A stretch of 64,000 bases of DNA from CBDFGQ01 sp965247295 (GTDB lineage Bacteria > Chloroflexota > Dehalococcoidia > Lucifugimonadales > JAGWBF01): positions 310,001 to 374,000 of the forward strand of contig CBDFGQ010000008.1 of NCBI GenBank assembly GCA_965247295.1. Reading direction: 5' to 3'. The notes beneath the pieces were generated by a model that did no database searches, had not been told where the DNA came from, and saw nothing but the letters and a program-made list of their open reading frames with translations. Positions 8,458 to 17,301 of the stretch are shown piece by piece. A program made the position numbers and the translations under genes. The stretch's first letter is position 1. The number at the start of each line of letters is the position of its first letter.

Positions 8458-10938
8458 GTGCACCACGCCCTCATTTGGCTCCTCACCATTGAAGTTCTTG
8501 GGTTAGTCGCTTTCCCCCTTACTTTCAGCCTGTTCAGACGCCTGCCCGATAGGGGCTTCGCTCTGTCGAAGGTGCTGGCCCTCCTCTTAGCTTCCTACGT
8601 TTTATGGGTTGTGGGGCTCACCCATCTGCTGCCCAACGCTCAATACACCGTGGTTTTGATCGTGGCGCTCATGGCCCTGGTGTCGTTGCTGGTACTGAGA
8701 CTCCGGGAGCGAGAGATCTGGTGTTTCATCCGTAGTGAGTGGCCCTCCTTGCTCGCGGGACAGCTGGTCTTTCTTGGGCTCTTCTTCCTCTGGGTCTCGT
8801 TGGTCTCCTTCTCTCCGGCGATCAACCACACCGAGAAGCCCATGGACTTCGCCTTCCTTAATTCCATTCTCAGGAGCACACATTTCCCTCCAGAGGACCC
8901 CTGGCTACTGGGCCATTCCATTAGCTACTACTATTTTGGCCACTTCATGATGGCCACCCTGACCAAGCTCACCGCCATCCCCTCCGCGGTCTCCTATAAC
9001 CTTGCCACGGCGCTCCTTCCGGCCCTTCTGGGAGCCGGGGCATTCAGTCTGGTGTATAACCTGATACGGCTGTCTGGAGCACGGATGAGAAACGCTATCC
9101 TCTTCGGCCTGGCGGCGCCCTTATTTTTACTCCTCTTAGGCAACCTTGAAGGGGTGCTGGAGCTGGTCCATGCCAGGGGGTGGGGCTCGGAGGGCTTCTG
9201 GCAGTGGGTATCCATCAAGGGCTTAGAGGGAGGGAACGGAAGCAACCTGGGCATATTTCCCTCGGACTACCTGTGGTGGTGGAGAGGCACCAGGGTTATA
9301 GACTCAATAGTGGAAGGTGCCAGCCTGGACTACACCATTACCGAGTTCCCCTTCTTCAGCTACCTCCTTGGGGACCTTCACGCCCACGCATCGGCCCTGC
9401 CATTTCTGGTATTGAACCTGGCCCTGGGCCTCAACCTGTTCGTCCCGGCTGAGAGGCTGGGCCTCTCCTGGCTACGGAACAATCTTTGGCAAGTGTTTGG
9501 CCTCGCGTTGTGCCTGGGAGCGCTGGCCTTTATCAATATATGGGACTTCCCCGTCTTCGCGGCCCTGTTTTTCGTAACGGTCCTGGTCAAGAGCTACGGC
9601 GACTGGAGCGGCCAGGCTCAGCATGCCGTTCTTAGCGCGCTTGTCCTGGCCGTCCCAGTCCTGGCAGGTGCCGTGCTGCTATACCTCCCGTTCTACCTGG
9701 ACCTCGGCAGCCAGGTATCTGGAATCGCCGCCGTCGGCGATATAAGCACGCGGCCACTGTTCTTCTTTCTCATATGGGGTCTATTCCTATTACTGAGCGG
9801 GTCTTTCCTGATGAGGCAGCTGTTGGACGTCGCTGCGTGGAAGGAACGGGCGCCAGGTCCGCTGACAGTAGTGCTTGTTGTAACGTTGCTCCCGTTCCTG
9901 CTGTGGGCTGGATGGGAGCTCCTGGCGCTCTGGACAGGGTGGGGGGGACTGATCCGACGCCTCGACGGCGGGGTGGTCGGGAGTGAGCTTGCCGTTGGAG
10001 CCAGGTTTGGGAAACTTCTTCCGGGGCTTGCCATCGTCGGGCTGGCCTCCTACATAGGCCTGTCAAAGGTGAGGCACGGAGGTGACAGGGCGACGGTCTA
10101 CCCTCTTTTGGTCCTAGCCCTGGCCATGTATCTCCTGGTGGGGGCCGAGCTTTTTTACGTGGTTGACCTGTTCGGCAATAGAATGAACACGGTCTTCAAG
10201 CTGTACTACCAGGCATGGCTCTTGCTTGCCATCGTTTCCGCCTACGGCCTACACTACTGGTTGTCTCGGCCAATGCCGTCCCTCTGGCGTTTGGGTACGG
10301 GACATGGTAAGGGGTTCGGGCTACCGAGGGGCCTGTCATCTAGGTCTCTGGGAAGGTCAGTCCGATATGCCTGGATGGCCCTGGTAGGGGTGCTTATCCT
10401 GGCCTCGGTATACTACCCTGTGGGGGCGGCGCTGGACCGTACCAAGGGGAGTGGCGGTAATACCCTGGATGGCCTGGCGTATCTCAAAAAGGGAGGCAAT
10501 GCCTCCGAATACGAGGCCATCAGGTGGCTGTGGGAGGTTGCCCCGAGGGGCCGGCTTGTGGAGGCAGCCGGTGACGGGTATACCGAATACGGGCGCATCT
10601 CCGCCAGCACCGGACTTCCCACCATGTTGGGCTGGAAGGGCCACGAACGCCAGTGGAGAGGGTTGGGCTCCAGCAAGCTGCTGGACGAGAGAGAGGCGCA
10701 GGTCGAGAGTATCTACAGTAGCGACGACCCTGAGTACCTAAGGGAGATTCTTGAAGCTTTCGACATCCGGTACGTGTACGTGGGGGCCAGGGAGCGGGCG
10801 AAGTATGGCGGCGGCCATTTCGATAAGTTCCCCTCACTGGTGCAACCCGTTTTCCAGGCAGAGGGCGTAGTAATATACGAGAGGTTGCGGCCCGGTGAGC
10901 AAGGGATAATAAATAGCGATGTTGGTGACGCAAGCTAG
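8458..10938 (+). CDS. Large polytopic membrane protein, DUF2298 / Chlor_Arch_YYY family
   Basis: An 826-aa integral membrane protein with many hydrophobic helices across the first 700 residues and a soluble C-terminal segment. The diagnostic motif SYYYFGHFMMA is near residue 157; DLHAHA follows near residue 308, and the N-terminal region has HTEKPMDFAF. The family is known from Chloroflexi and Archaea. It is believed to act on lipid-linked sugars or in surface glycosylation, but no biochemical role is established. The next gene overlaps it by 20 bp and belongs to the TIGR03663 family, the usual partner. Start GTG at 8458 lacks a strong ribosome-binding site. Confidence 0.85.
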   Translation: MHHALIWLLTIEVLGLVAFPLTFSLFRRLPDRGFALSKVLALLLASYVLWVVGLTHLLPNAQYTVVLIVALMALVSLLVLRLREREIWCFIRSEWPSLLAGQLVFLGLFFLWVSLVSFSPAINHTEKPMDFAFLNSILRSTHFPPEDPWLLGHSISYYYFGHFMMATLTKLTAIPSAVSYNLATALLPALLGAGAFSLVYNLIRLSGARMRNAILFGLAAPLFLLLLGNLEGVLELVHARGWGSEGFWQWVSIKGLEGGNGSNLGIFPSDYLWWWRGTRVIDSIVEGASLDYTITEFPFFSYLLGDLHAHASALPFLVLNLALGLNLFVPAERLGLSWLRNNLWQVFGLALCLGALAFINIWDFPVFAALFFVTVLVKSYGDWSGQAQHAVLSALVLAVPVLAGAVLLYLPFYLDLGSQVSGIAAVGDISTRPLFFFLIWGLFLLLSGSFLMRQLLDVAAWKERAPGPLTVVLVVTLLPFLLWAGWELLALWTGWGGLIRRLDGGVVGSELAVGARFGKLLPGLAIVGLASYIGLSKVRHGGDRATVYPLLVLALAMYLLVGAELFYVVDLFGNRMNTVFKLYYQAWLLLAIVSAYGLHYWLSRPMPSLWRLGTGHGKGFGLPRGLSSRSLGRSVRYAWMALVGVLILASVYYPVGAALDRTKGSGGNTLDGLAYLKKGGNASEYEAIRWLWEVAPRGRLVEAAGDGYTEYGRISASTGLPTMLGWKGHERQWRGLGSSKLLDEREAQVESIYSSDDPEYLREILEAFDIRYVYVGARERAKYGGGHFDKFPSLVQPVFQAEGVVIYERLRPGEQGIINSDVGDAS

Positions 10939-13339
10939 CAAAGGCCTGGCAGGAAGGCTCAAGGCTGCCCTTGGCACGAGCCCCGGGTGGGAGTGGCTTC
11001 CCTATGCCGTGATAGCCCTGGCGGCGTTGGGGCTGCGGCTTTGGGAGCTGGACGGCAGGACCATGCACTACGACGAGAGCCTGCACGCCCACTACGCCTG
11101 GCGGCTGGCTATAGGAGATGGGTACAGCCATAGTCCGTGGATGCACGGACCCTTTCAGGTACATCTAGTCGCTGGGGTGTTCAAGCTGTTCTCCGACAGC
11201 GACTTCACCGCCCGACTGGGCTACGTCCTATTTGGCTCCGCCCTGGTGGCGCTGCCTTATTTCCTGAGGACGTATCTGGGAAGGGCGGGCGCTCTGGTCA
11301 CATCCGTCCTCCTGGCCCTGTCCCCTACTCTGCTCTATCTCAGCCGCTTTGGACGTAACGAGATCCTGATGACGTTCTGGGCGCTGGCGTTGCTGATTCT
11401 CATATGGCGTTATCTGAACGAAGGTAAGAACAGATACCTTTACATGGCTTCGGCCGTGCTCGCGCTGGCCCTGGCCACCAAGGAGACCAGCTACATTCTC
11501 ATCGGTATATTCGGCCTTGCCGTATTCCTCCTGGCCATACCACAGCTCATCCCATGGGCTATGGGACGGATACGCCTGTCGGAAATGAGGACTGGCCCGC
11601 CCGCCCTCCTCGTGTTGATGGTGAGCCTTACTCTCCCGCAGTGGTCCGCCTTGAGCAGCATCCCTCTGGGGACCCTCGGCATGGACCTGGTCAGCGAGGG
11701 AGTGGGTGAGGTGGGACTTCCGGCGCTAGAGGCGCCCTACGTCATATTCCCGTTGATTGGCCTGCCCGTGCTGTACAATTACCTTGCCCTCGCGGGCATA
11801 GTCGCCATACCCCTGGGTGCAGTGCTATTTACCAAGGCAGGTCGGAGGTGGATGAAGTGGCTACTGCTGGCGTCCCTTTTAGGGGCACTGGCCTACGCGG
11901 TAGCCTCCTTCACCGACGGCCTTGTTGCCCGGAACTACGTCCTCTCCTTTGGAGTCTTGTTCGGCGCCCTGGTGGCGTCCATCGTCTTGGGCGTTGTGTG
12001 GCACTGGAGGGTCTGGTTGGTGTGCGCGGGCATCTTCTATAGTATATGGGCCACACTGTATACCAGCGTATTCGGCCTGTTCGTACAGGACCACGGGTAT
12101 TGCCCCACCGATATAGGCAGCACCTTCGGCACGCTCTGCACCAAGGTCGGTGGACTGTTCACTGGTTCCTGGCAGGGGCTGGGATACTGGCTGACCCAGC
12201 AGGATGTGGCCCGGGGTGGCCAGCCTTGGTACTATCAATTCCTCATCAGCTCCGTTTACGAGTTTCTCCCCCTCCTCTTTGGCGCCGTGGCCATAGTCTA
12301 CTATCTGAGGAAGGGGGAGCTGTTCGGGCAACTACTGGGATTTTGGGCCGTCCTCACCTTTTTTGCCTACATGGTGGCTGGAGAGAAGATGCCGTGGCTC
12401 CTGGCCAATATCGCACTCCCATTCATAATCCTTTCCGGCAAGTTTATCGGCGAGCTAATAGAGCGGGTTCGCTGGCGCAGGGTGCTGAAGAGCGCTCCAT
12501 CGGCCCTTTTGCTGCTTTCCCCCATGCTGCTCCTGGCGGGCGTGTACCTACTTCAAGATTACCTTGAACAAGGAAGACTGGGCTCGTGGCAAAGTTGGGG
12601 CTTGCTCGTGGCAATTGCCGCGATGGCCGGCACCTGCGCCCTCTTAGTCAAGAAGGCCCGACCTAGGCTGGGGGTGACCCTTGGGGGACTGGGAATCGCG
12701 GCGCTGCTCCTGGGGTTCAGCAGCTTTGTGGCCTTCCGAGCAAGCTACAACTACGATGATGACCCGGTAGAGATGCTGTTGTACGCGCAGGGGAGCGCCG
12801 ATATAGTCAGGATGGTGGAGACCCTGAACAATGGCGTGATGGATCAGGGAGGAGACCAGAAGGTGGTAAACGTGGACTACGAGATGTGGTATCCGATGAA
12901 CTGGTACGTACGGTACGAGGAGAAGGAGGGGTCCTTGAAGTTCCGTTGCTACAAGGATGAAAAGGAGGATGGGTATGCCGCGTGGTGTAGCCCCCTTGAG
13001 GAGCCGCCGTCCACTCAAGCCCTGCTTCTCATAGAGGCCCACGCCAACCGCGACGGCCACCAACTAAGCCGATATGACAAGTCCGGCCCCTTCAAGAATC
13101 TCCTGTGGTTCCCTGAGACCTACCGTCGCCCCGGCGAGAACCGGACCAGGGAAAGCGTGACCCAACAGCTGAAGAAAGACTTCCATTTCGTCAAAGATAC
13201 CGTTACTAGCCGGGGGCCATGGAAGGACGCCCTGGACTACTTCCTTCATCGCAGGCTGGCCACCAACTGGTGGGACTCAAGGTTCTACTCCTATATCGCC
13301 ACCGAGCCACAGGCGCCGGTCCAAGAGGCTGGCGGCTAG
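10919..13339 (+). CDS. Polytopic glycosyltransferase-like membrane protein, TIGR03663 / Agl23-like
   Basis: An 806-aa membrane protein with a GT-C/PMT-like N-terminus: the first extracytoplasmic loop carries MHYDESLHAHYAWRLA, with the acidic D-E pair expected for a lipid-sugar transferase, then SRFGRNEILMTFWALAL. About 12-14 hydrophobic segments are followed by a soluble C-terminal domain from about residue 620. The TIGR03663 family (flippase activity-associated protein Agl23) co-occurs with DUF2298 proteins, and the 20-bp overlap with the preceding gene supports a joint function, probably transfer of sugars to surface molecules. Confidence 0.85.
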   Translation: MLVTQASKGLAGRLKAALGTSPGWEWLPYAVIALAALGLRLWELDGRTMHYDESLHAHYAWRLAIGDGYSHSPWMHGPFQVHLVAGVFKLFSDSDFTARLGYVLFGSALVALPYFLRTYLGRAGALVTSVLLALSPTLLYLSRFGRNEILMTFWALALLILIWRYLNEGKNRYLYMASAVLALALATKETSYILIGIFGLAVFLLAIPQLIPWAMGRIRLSEMRTGPPALLVLMVSLTLPQWSALSSIPLGTLGMDLVSEGVGEVGLPALEAPYVIFPLIGLPVLYNYLALAGIVAIPLGAVLFTKAGRRWMKWLLLASLLGALAYAVASFTDGLVARNYVLSFGVLFGALVASIVLGVVWHWRVWLVCAGIFYSIWATLYTSVFGLFVQDHGYCPTDIGSTFGTLCTKVGGLFTGSWQGLGYWLTQQDVARGGQPWYYQFLISSVYEFLPLLFGAVAIVYYLRKGELFGQLLGFWAVLTFFAYMVAGEKMPWLLANIALPFIILSGKFIGELIERVRWRRVLKSAPSALLLLSPMLLLAGVYLLQDYLEQGRLGSWQSWGLLVAIAAMAGTCALLVKKARPRLGVTLGGLGIAALLLGFSSFVAFRASYNYDDDPVEMLLYAQGSADIVRMVETLNNGVMDQGGDQKVVNVDYEMWYPMNWYVRYEEKEGSLKFRCYKDEKEDGYAAWCSPLEEPPSTQALLLIEAHANRDGHQLSRYDKSGPFKNLLWFPETYRRPGENRTRESVTQQLKKDFHFVKDTVTSRGPWKDALDYFLHRRLATNWWDSRFYSYIATEPQAPVQEAGG

Positions 13340-13426
13340 GCCAGGAAAGGGGTGTACGGTGTCACGGATTGGTCTGGGCTAAGCTGAACAAGGGCCGTGA
13401 ATCCTCGGACCCAGGTAGATTTCGGG

Positions 13427-13456
13427 TTGACACCGCGATTTGGACGGGGCTAAAAT
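13427..13456 (+). promoter_or_regulatory. Promoter of the bifunctional nuclease gene
   Basis: A perfect -35 TTGACA, an 18-nt spacer and a -10 TAAAAT. It covers an upstream in-frame ATG at 13440, so it also decides the true start (13488). Confidence 0.8.
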
Positions 13457-13487
13457 AGGTTCAGCACATAGTAAGAAGGATGGGTCC

Positions 13488-14054
13488 ATGCCCGAGATGA
13501 TGATTGATAGCATTCGTGTCAGCCTGATGAATTATCAGAGGGTGGTCATCCTCAAGGAGAAGGACTCGGATCGCTATTTACCCATCTGGATCGGCCCTGC
13601 AGAAGCCGATGCCATAGCTGTGAAACTTCAAGATATCTCGGTACCCCGGCCCCTTACGCACGACTTGCTCCGTTCCATTATCGATACCCTGGGGGCAAGC
13701 GTTAACCATATACTGGTGAACGACCTGGAGAGCGATACCTTCTACGCCAGGGTGGTCATCAGCGTCAACGGGAAGAGCTTCGACATAGACTCACGACCCA
13801 GCGATGCCATAGCCTTGGCCGTGCGGGTCCAGGTTCCCATCTACGTTGAAGACAAGGTGATGGACAAGGCCGGTATACTGCTAGACAAGGAGATGGGGAA
13901 GCCGATCCTGCCTGAAGAGGCTTCCGGCGGTGGCGATAGGGAAAAGTCCCCCGAGGTGAAGGAGGAGGACCTGCGGCGAATGTCCGCATTCACTGAGTTC
14001 ATCAACAGCCTGGACCTGGAGGACTTCGGCAAGCAACAGCAGCAACGGGGATAG
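13488..14054 (+). CDS. Bifunctional nuclease family protein (DUF151)
   Basis: A 188-aa cytosolic protein. The DUF151 domain spans about residues 1-130, with MMIDSIRVSLMNYQRVVILK, YLPIWIGPAEADAIAV and FDIDSRPSDAIALAVR, the last being the family signature. The C-terminus has a charged linker and a short UvrC-binding-like helix (EEDLRRMSAFTEFINSL). Family members have DNase/RNase activity in plants and are of unclear role in bacteria. ATG at 13488 follows AAGGA with 7-nt spacing, and the promoter at 13427-13456 excludes the longer reading. A strong hairpin terminator follows. Confidence 0.88.
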   Translation: MPEMMIDSIRVSLMNYQRVVILKEKDSDRYLPIWIGPAEADAIAVKLQDISVPRPLTHDLLRSIIDTLGASVNHILVNDLESDTFYARVVISVNGKSFDIDSRPSDAIALAVRVQVPIYVEDKVMDKAGILLDKEMGKPILPEEASGGGDREKSPEVKEEDLRRMSAFTEFINSLDLEDFGKQQQQRG

Positions 14055-14080
14055 CATCTGCGGGTGCTACCCCTGGGAGC

Positions 14081-14116
14081 AACAGGCCCTGGCGGGCGCA
14101 CCGGCCAGGGCCTGTT
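14081..14116 (+). terminator. Strong hairpin terminator after the nuclease gene
   Basis: A 13-bp perfect stem (AACAGGCCCTGGC with GCCAGGGCCTGTT) and a 10-nt loop, 26 nt after the stop codon. It separates the nuclease gene from the ATP synthase operon. Confidence 0.8.
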
Positions 14117-14158
14117 CAATGCGGCTATAATGAACGTTCACGGTAGCCAGCGGCCAAG

Positions 14159-14187
14159 TTGACTTTTCAAAATCATAGTGATAACAT
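14159..14187 (+). promoter_or_regulatory. Promoter of the ATP synthase operon
   Basis: TTGACT, a 17-nt spacer and TAACAT, placing the transcription start near 14194. This leaves a short leader to ATG 14209 and argues against TTG 14197 as the start. A TATAAT at 14126-14131 has no matching -35. Confidence 0.7.
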
Positions 14188-14208
14188 TCACAAGGCTTGA
14201 GGCAGGGG

Positions 14209-14451
14209 ATGGTCTGGTGGGTTCTGGCCTTACGGCTGTCGGGTCTAGGATTCTATCTTGCCGTATGCATCGTGGGTGGCATCGCCTTAGGCGTCTGGCT
14301 GGACAGAGTTCTTGACACACGGGTCATCTTCCTCTTGGTGGGTCTGATTGTGGGTTCTGCGGCGGCCTTTTACGGTACTTATCGTATGGTTCTCCCCCTG
14401 CTTGGCAATGATATCGATCGCGATGAAACGATAGAGAGAAGGAGCGATTAG
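14209..14451 (+). CDS. AtpZ/AtpI-like accessory membrane protein of F-type ATP synthase
   Basis: An 80-aa protein with two transmembrane helices separated by a short loop: GLGFYLAVCIVGGIALGVWL and a second helix from VIFLLVGLIVGSAAAF. GxxLD-R/D at the end of helix 1 is typical of AtpZ/AtpI (putative F0F1-ATPase subunit). The role is c-ring assembly or cation handling. ATG 14209 follows GAGG by 6 nt. It is the first gene of the operon, and its stop overlaps the GTG of atpB by one base. Confidence 0.75.
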   Translation: MVWWVLALRLSGLGFYLAVCIVGGIALGVWLDRVLDTRVIFLLVGLIVGSAAAFYGTYRMVLPLLGNDIDRDETIERRSD

Positions 14452-15458
14452 TGCCTTCGGGACGCGGAGCTAAACGGCTCCTGCTGCTGGGGGGCATCGC
14501 CCTTGGAGCGCTTTTCATAGCCGGCCTGATCACTGGCGCCATAGGTACCGCGATCATCCGCGGAGAAGGTGAGGACCCCATCCTCCCTGAGCCCCAGATA
14601 CACCTGCCCCCTCAACCCATCTTCCCCGCCAGCACCCGCAACGAGCACATATTCGCCCAGCCCAAGGGTGAGCATGCCCCTGAGGATGGTAAGGCAGAGG
14701 CCCACTTCGAACCCCTCGGCATGTTAGAGTTCGCCGTAACCAACACCATGCTCTCCGCCTGGATCACTACCCTACTGCTCATCGCCCTGTTCGTTTTAGG
14801 TGTTCGGAGGGCCAGGATGGTGCCTGGCAGATTACAGAACCTGGTGGAGATCGCGGTGGAGGCCCTTCTGGGGTTTGTCGAGGGCGTGATAGGGAGAGAC
14901 CGTGCCCGGCAGGTATTCCCTCTCATCGCCACGATCTTCCTATTCGTGGCCTTTAACGCCTGGATTGCCCTGATACCACTTTGGCCCTCTCTCGGATTCA
15001 AGGGTCCCGATGGCGACATAGCGGCCCACCTGTTGCGTTCCGCCGGTACGGATCTCAACATGCCCCTTGCCATCGCCCTGGTTTCGTTCGTATTCGTCGA
15101 GTACTGGGGTCTGAGGATGCTTGGATTTCGATACCTGGGCAAGTTCATACCCGTAGGGGAGGTTGTGCGTAGCATACGGACAAGGCAGCCCTTTCAGGGT
15201 TTGATCGCTATCTTTGTGGGCTTTCTGGAAGGTATAAGTGAGTTGGTGCGCGTTCTCAGCTTTACCTTCAGGCTATTCGGCAACATGACGGCCGGGGAGG
15301 TCCTGGTCCTGATGGCGACCTTCCTGGTGCCATTTGTAGCTACCGTAGCCGTATACGGGTTGGAGCTTCTAGTGGGTGCAGTCCAGGCGCTCATCTTTGC
15401 TGGGCTTACCCTGGTTTTCGTTACCGTGGCCATCACGCCCCACCAAGAGGAGCACTAA
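14451..15458 (+). CDS. atpB: ATP synthase F0 subunit a
   Basis: A 335-aa membrane subunit that forms the proton half-channels. The essential arginine is visible in SFTFRLFGNMTAGEVLVL, the equivalent of E. coli aR210. The N-terminus is long: a first hydrophobic helix (residues 10-35), a proline-rich exposed loop to about residue 90, then the conserved core. GTG at 14451 overlaps the previous stop (TAGTG). The C-terminus TPHQEEH is cytoplasmic. Confidence 0.95.
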   Translation: MPSGRGAKRLLLLGGIALGALFIAGLITGAIGTAIIRGEGEDPILPEPQIHLPPQPIFPASTRNEHIFAQPKGEHAPEDGKAEAHFEPLGMLEFAVTNTMLSAWITTLLLIALFVLGVRRARMVPGRLQNLVEIAVEALLGFVEGVIGRDRARQVFPLIATIFLFVAFNAWIALIPLWPSLGFKGPDGDIAAHLLRSAGTDLNMPLAIALVSFVFVEYWGLRMLGFRYLGKFIPVGEVVRSIRTRQPFQGLIAIFVGFLEGISELVRVLSFTFRLFGNMTAGEVLVLMATFLVPFVATVAVYGLELLVGAVQALIFAGLTLVFVTVAITPHQEEH

Positions 15459-15491
15459 GACCTCCTGACGAACGCAAAATAGGAGTCGGTT

Positions 15492-15587
15492 ATGGACTTC
15501 ATAATAATTGCACTGCTAGTAGTCTCCATCGGCCTCAGTGCGGCCGCCCTCGGAGTGGCCAGCGCCGGTCTCATGCGACATGACTAA
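15492..15587 (+). CDS. 31-residue single-helix membrane peptide inside the ATP synthase operon
   Basis: ATG at 15492 follows AGGAGT with 6-7 nt spacing. The product has 31 residues and begins MDFIIIALLVVSIGLSAAAL; the small-residue helix (A/G/S-rich) ends in GLMRHD before TAA. It is a single predicted membrane helix with almost no soluble part. It lies between atpB and atpE on the same strand, where an F0-associated peptide would fit. I do not recognise a family. The A-A-A-L-G-V-A-S-A-G pattern is reminiscent of c-subunit-type tight helix packing, but no ion-binding carboxylate is in the helix. Confidence 0.6.
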   Translation: MDFIIIALLVVSIGLSAAALGVASAGLMRHD

Positions 15588-15829
15588 GACCGGGTCCTCA
15601 CGTCGCATACCTTCCCCGTCGACGAGAGAAGGCTGCGATGGGGGAAGGCTGCCCCTAATCCTTCGGCAAGTCCGACTTTGTCGAGACTCTCGACCGGTGG
15701 TCGGAGCTCAGGACAGGCTCTCAGTCCTCTCCCACCATGGGAGAGGAGGGTGCCTCTGATGGTATTTTCGTAGCGCTGACATATCACGGAAAGGAATAGA
15801 CAAATCTTAAGTTAAGCGAGGAGAGAAGG
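15588..15829. repeat. Non-coding spacer with a family B repeat within the atp operon
   Basis: The 240-bp gap between the 31-aa ORF and atpE holds a repeat at about 15705-15755: GAGCTCAGGACAGGCTCTCA followed by GTCCTCTCCC, then a CCCACCATGGGAGAGG inverted repeat able to fold. Similar cores occur at 19779-19815 and 54191-54270. It could act as an mRNA-processing or stability element that uncouples atpE expression from atpB. Confidence 0.6.
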
Positions 15830-16114
15830 ATGCCGTTAGATATACTCATGTCGGTGGCTGCCGGGGTGGCAGCTGTGGAAGAGGCTATCAAAGAAGATAC
15901 CATGAAGCTGCTGGCCGCAGGTATAGCCATAGGCCTCGGTGTGATAGGGCCTGGCATCGGGATAGGCATCCTGGGGGCCGCGGCCATGAGCGCCATCGGA
16001 CGTAACCCTGAGGCCCGTGGTGCCATCCTTACGAACATGATCCTGGCCATCGCGTTTGCCGAGGCGCTTGGCATCTACGCTCTAGTGATAGCGTTCATGA
16101 TCCTTATTCTCTAG
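15830..16114 (+). CDS. atpE: ATP synthase F0 subunit c
   Basis: A 94-aa proteolipid, two helices. Helix 1 carries GPGIGIGILGAAAMSAIGR, the polar loop is RNPEA, and helix 2 has AFAEALGIYALVIAFMI with the ion-binding Glu. The sodium-type Gln in helix 1 and Ser/Thr after the Glu are absent, so a proton ring is expected. The chain is about 15-20 residues longer at the N-terminus than usual; ATG 15830 is supported by GAGGAGAGAAGG. An internal ATG near residue 25 would give a standard length. Confidence 0.93.
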   Translation: MPLDILMSVAAGVAAVEEAIKEDTMKLLAAGIAIGLGVIGPGIGIGILGAAAMSAIGRNPEARGAILTNMILAIAFAEALGIYALVIAFMILIL

Positions 16115-16163
16115 GTGGCGCCATAACCCAGAACTAGACAGCGTAAGACTTTGGGGGAAAGCC

Positions 16164-16664
16164 GTGCAAGACCTGGGAATCAATGTCCCTAGTCTGATAA
16201 TCTTCTTGGTAAACTTCCTCATTCTACTGGGGATACTGTACCTCTTCGCTTTCAAGCCCATCCTCCGCATCATGGACCAGCGTGCCGAGAGGATAAGCGA
16301 GAGCCTGGAGGCGGCGAAAAGGGCCAGCGATGAGGCGGCCCATTCTCGGGAGGACATGGAGCGCCGGATGGGCGAGGCACGCGTCGAGGGGCAACGACTC
16401 ATCGAGCAGGCGAGGGAGATGGCAGAGCGATACCGCACCGAGGAAAGGGAGAGGGCCAGGCAGGAGGCGGAGGCCTTTATAGTCCGGGCCAGGGAAGACA
16501 TCCAGCGCGAGAGGGACGCCGCCATACAGGAGGTGCGGTCCCACTTCGCCGACCTGGCTATCGCCGCCGCCGAGAAGGTTATCGAGCGATCCCTGGACCG
16601 GGATGCCCACGGCGATCTCATAGCCGGCGTCCTGGAGCAGGGTAACAGCCTGGACAGACGGTAA
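16164..16664 (+). CDS. atpF: ATP synthase F0 subunit b
   Basis: A 166-aa protein: one N-terminal membrane helix (about residues 9-28, NVPSLIIFLVNFLILLGILY) and a long charged coiled coil to the C-terminus (EAAKRASDEAAHSRED, EERERARQEAEAF). It forms the peripheral stalk linking F0 to F1. Start GTG at 16164 follows GGGGGAAAG. It is followed after 7 bp by atpH. Confidence 0.93.
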   Translation: MQDLGINVPSLIIFLVNFLILLGILYLFAFKPILRIMDQRAERISESLEAAKRASDEAAHSREDMERRMGEARVEGQRLIEQAREMAERYRTEERERARQEAEAFIVRAREDIQRERDAAIQEVRSHFADLAIAAAEKVIERSLDRDAHGDLIAGVLEQGNSLDRR

Positions 16665-16671
16665 TCAGCTT

Positions 16672-17223
16672 ATGCCGAAGAGAGCCTCAGCTAAAAGGTA
16701 CGCCCAGGCCGTGTTCGACCTGGCCATGGAGCGAGGGCAGCTCGACCAATGGACAAGTGAGCTACGTCTGGTTCGAACCGCGCTTGAGAACGCAGAGCTT
16801 CGGGCCTTTCTAGACCACGCCAAGGTCCCTATGGCCAGGAAGGTGCAGACTATCAGGGAGGTCCTTGCTGCGACTGATGGGGTGGTCCAGAACCTGCTGG
16901 CCTTGCTGGTATCCCGGGGGCTGGTGGACCTGTTGCCCGAGGTTGAAGAGGGTTACCGGCACATGGTGGACCAGTACCGTGGCAGGGAAGAGGTGGAGGT
17001 GTTCTCCGCTGTGCCGCTGGAGGCCTCTGAAAGGGACAGTATAAGTCGCTTCCTGACGGACTTGATCCAGAAGGAGGTCCTGCTGGATACGCGGGTTGAC
17101 CCGTCCGTTCTGGGCGGCCTGGTGATGAGGGTGGGCGACAAACTCATCGACGGCAGTACCCGCACGCGCCTGCAGCAGCTGGGACAGCGTCTGCAACGGG
17201 GCAGCGCGGAAATCGGTGTATAA
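16672..17223 (+). CDS. atpH: ATP synthase F1 subunit delta
   Basis: 183 aa. The N-terminal helical bundle starts AKRYAQAVFDLAMERGQLD; the C-terminal signature is DPSVLGGLVMRVGDKLIDGS followed by TRTRLQQL. It connects the peripheral stalk to the alpha3beta3 head. Length and order within the operon are standard. Confidence 0.94.
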   Translation: MPKRASAKRYAQAVFDLAMERGQLDQWTSELRLVRTALENAELRAFLDHAKVPMARKVQTIREVLAATDGVVQNLLALLVSRGLVDLLPEVEEGYRHMVDQYRGREEVEVFSAVPLEASERDSISRFLTDLIQKEVLLDTRVDPSVLGGLVMRVGDKLIDGSTRTRLQQLGQRLQRGSAEIGV

Positions 17224-17301
17224 CACGTCGGAATCACCCGCGAGGCGCCTTCCCTGCAAGGACGGTGTAGCATCGGTGGCATACCCTAGGAGGTAGCCAA
17301 T

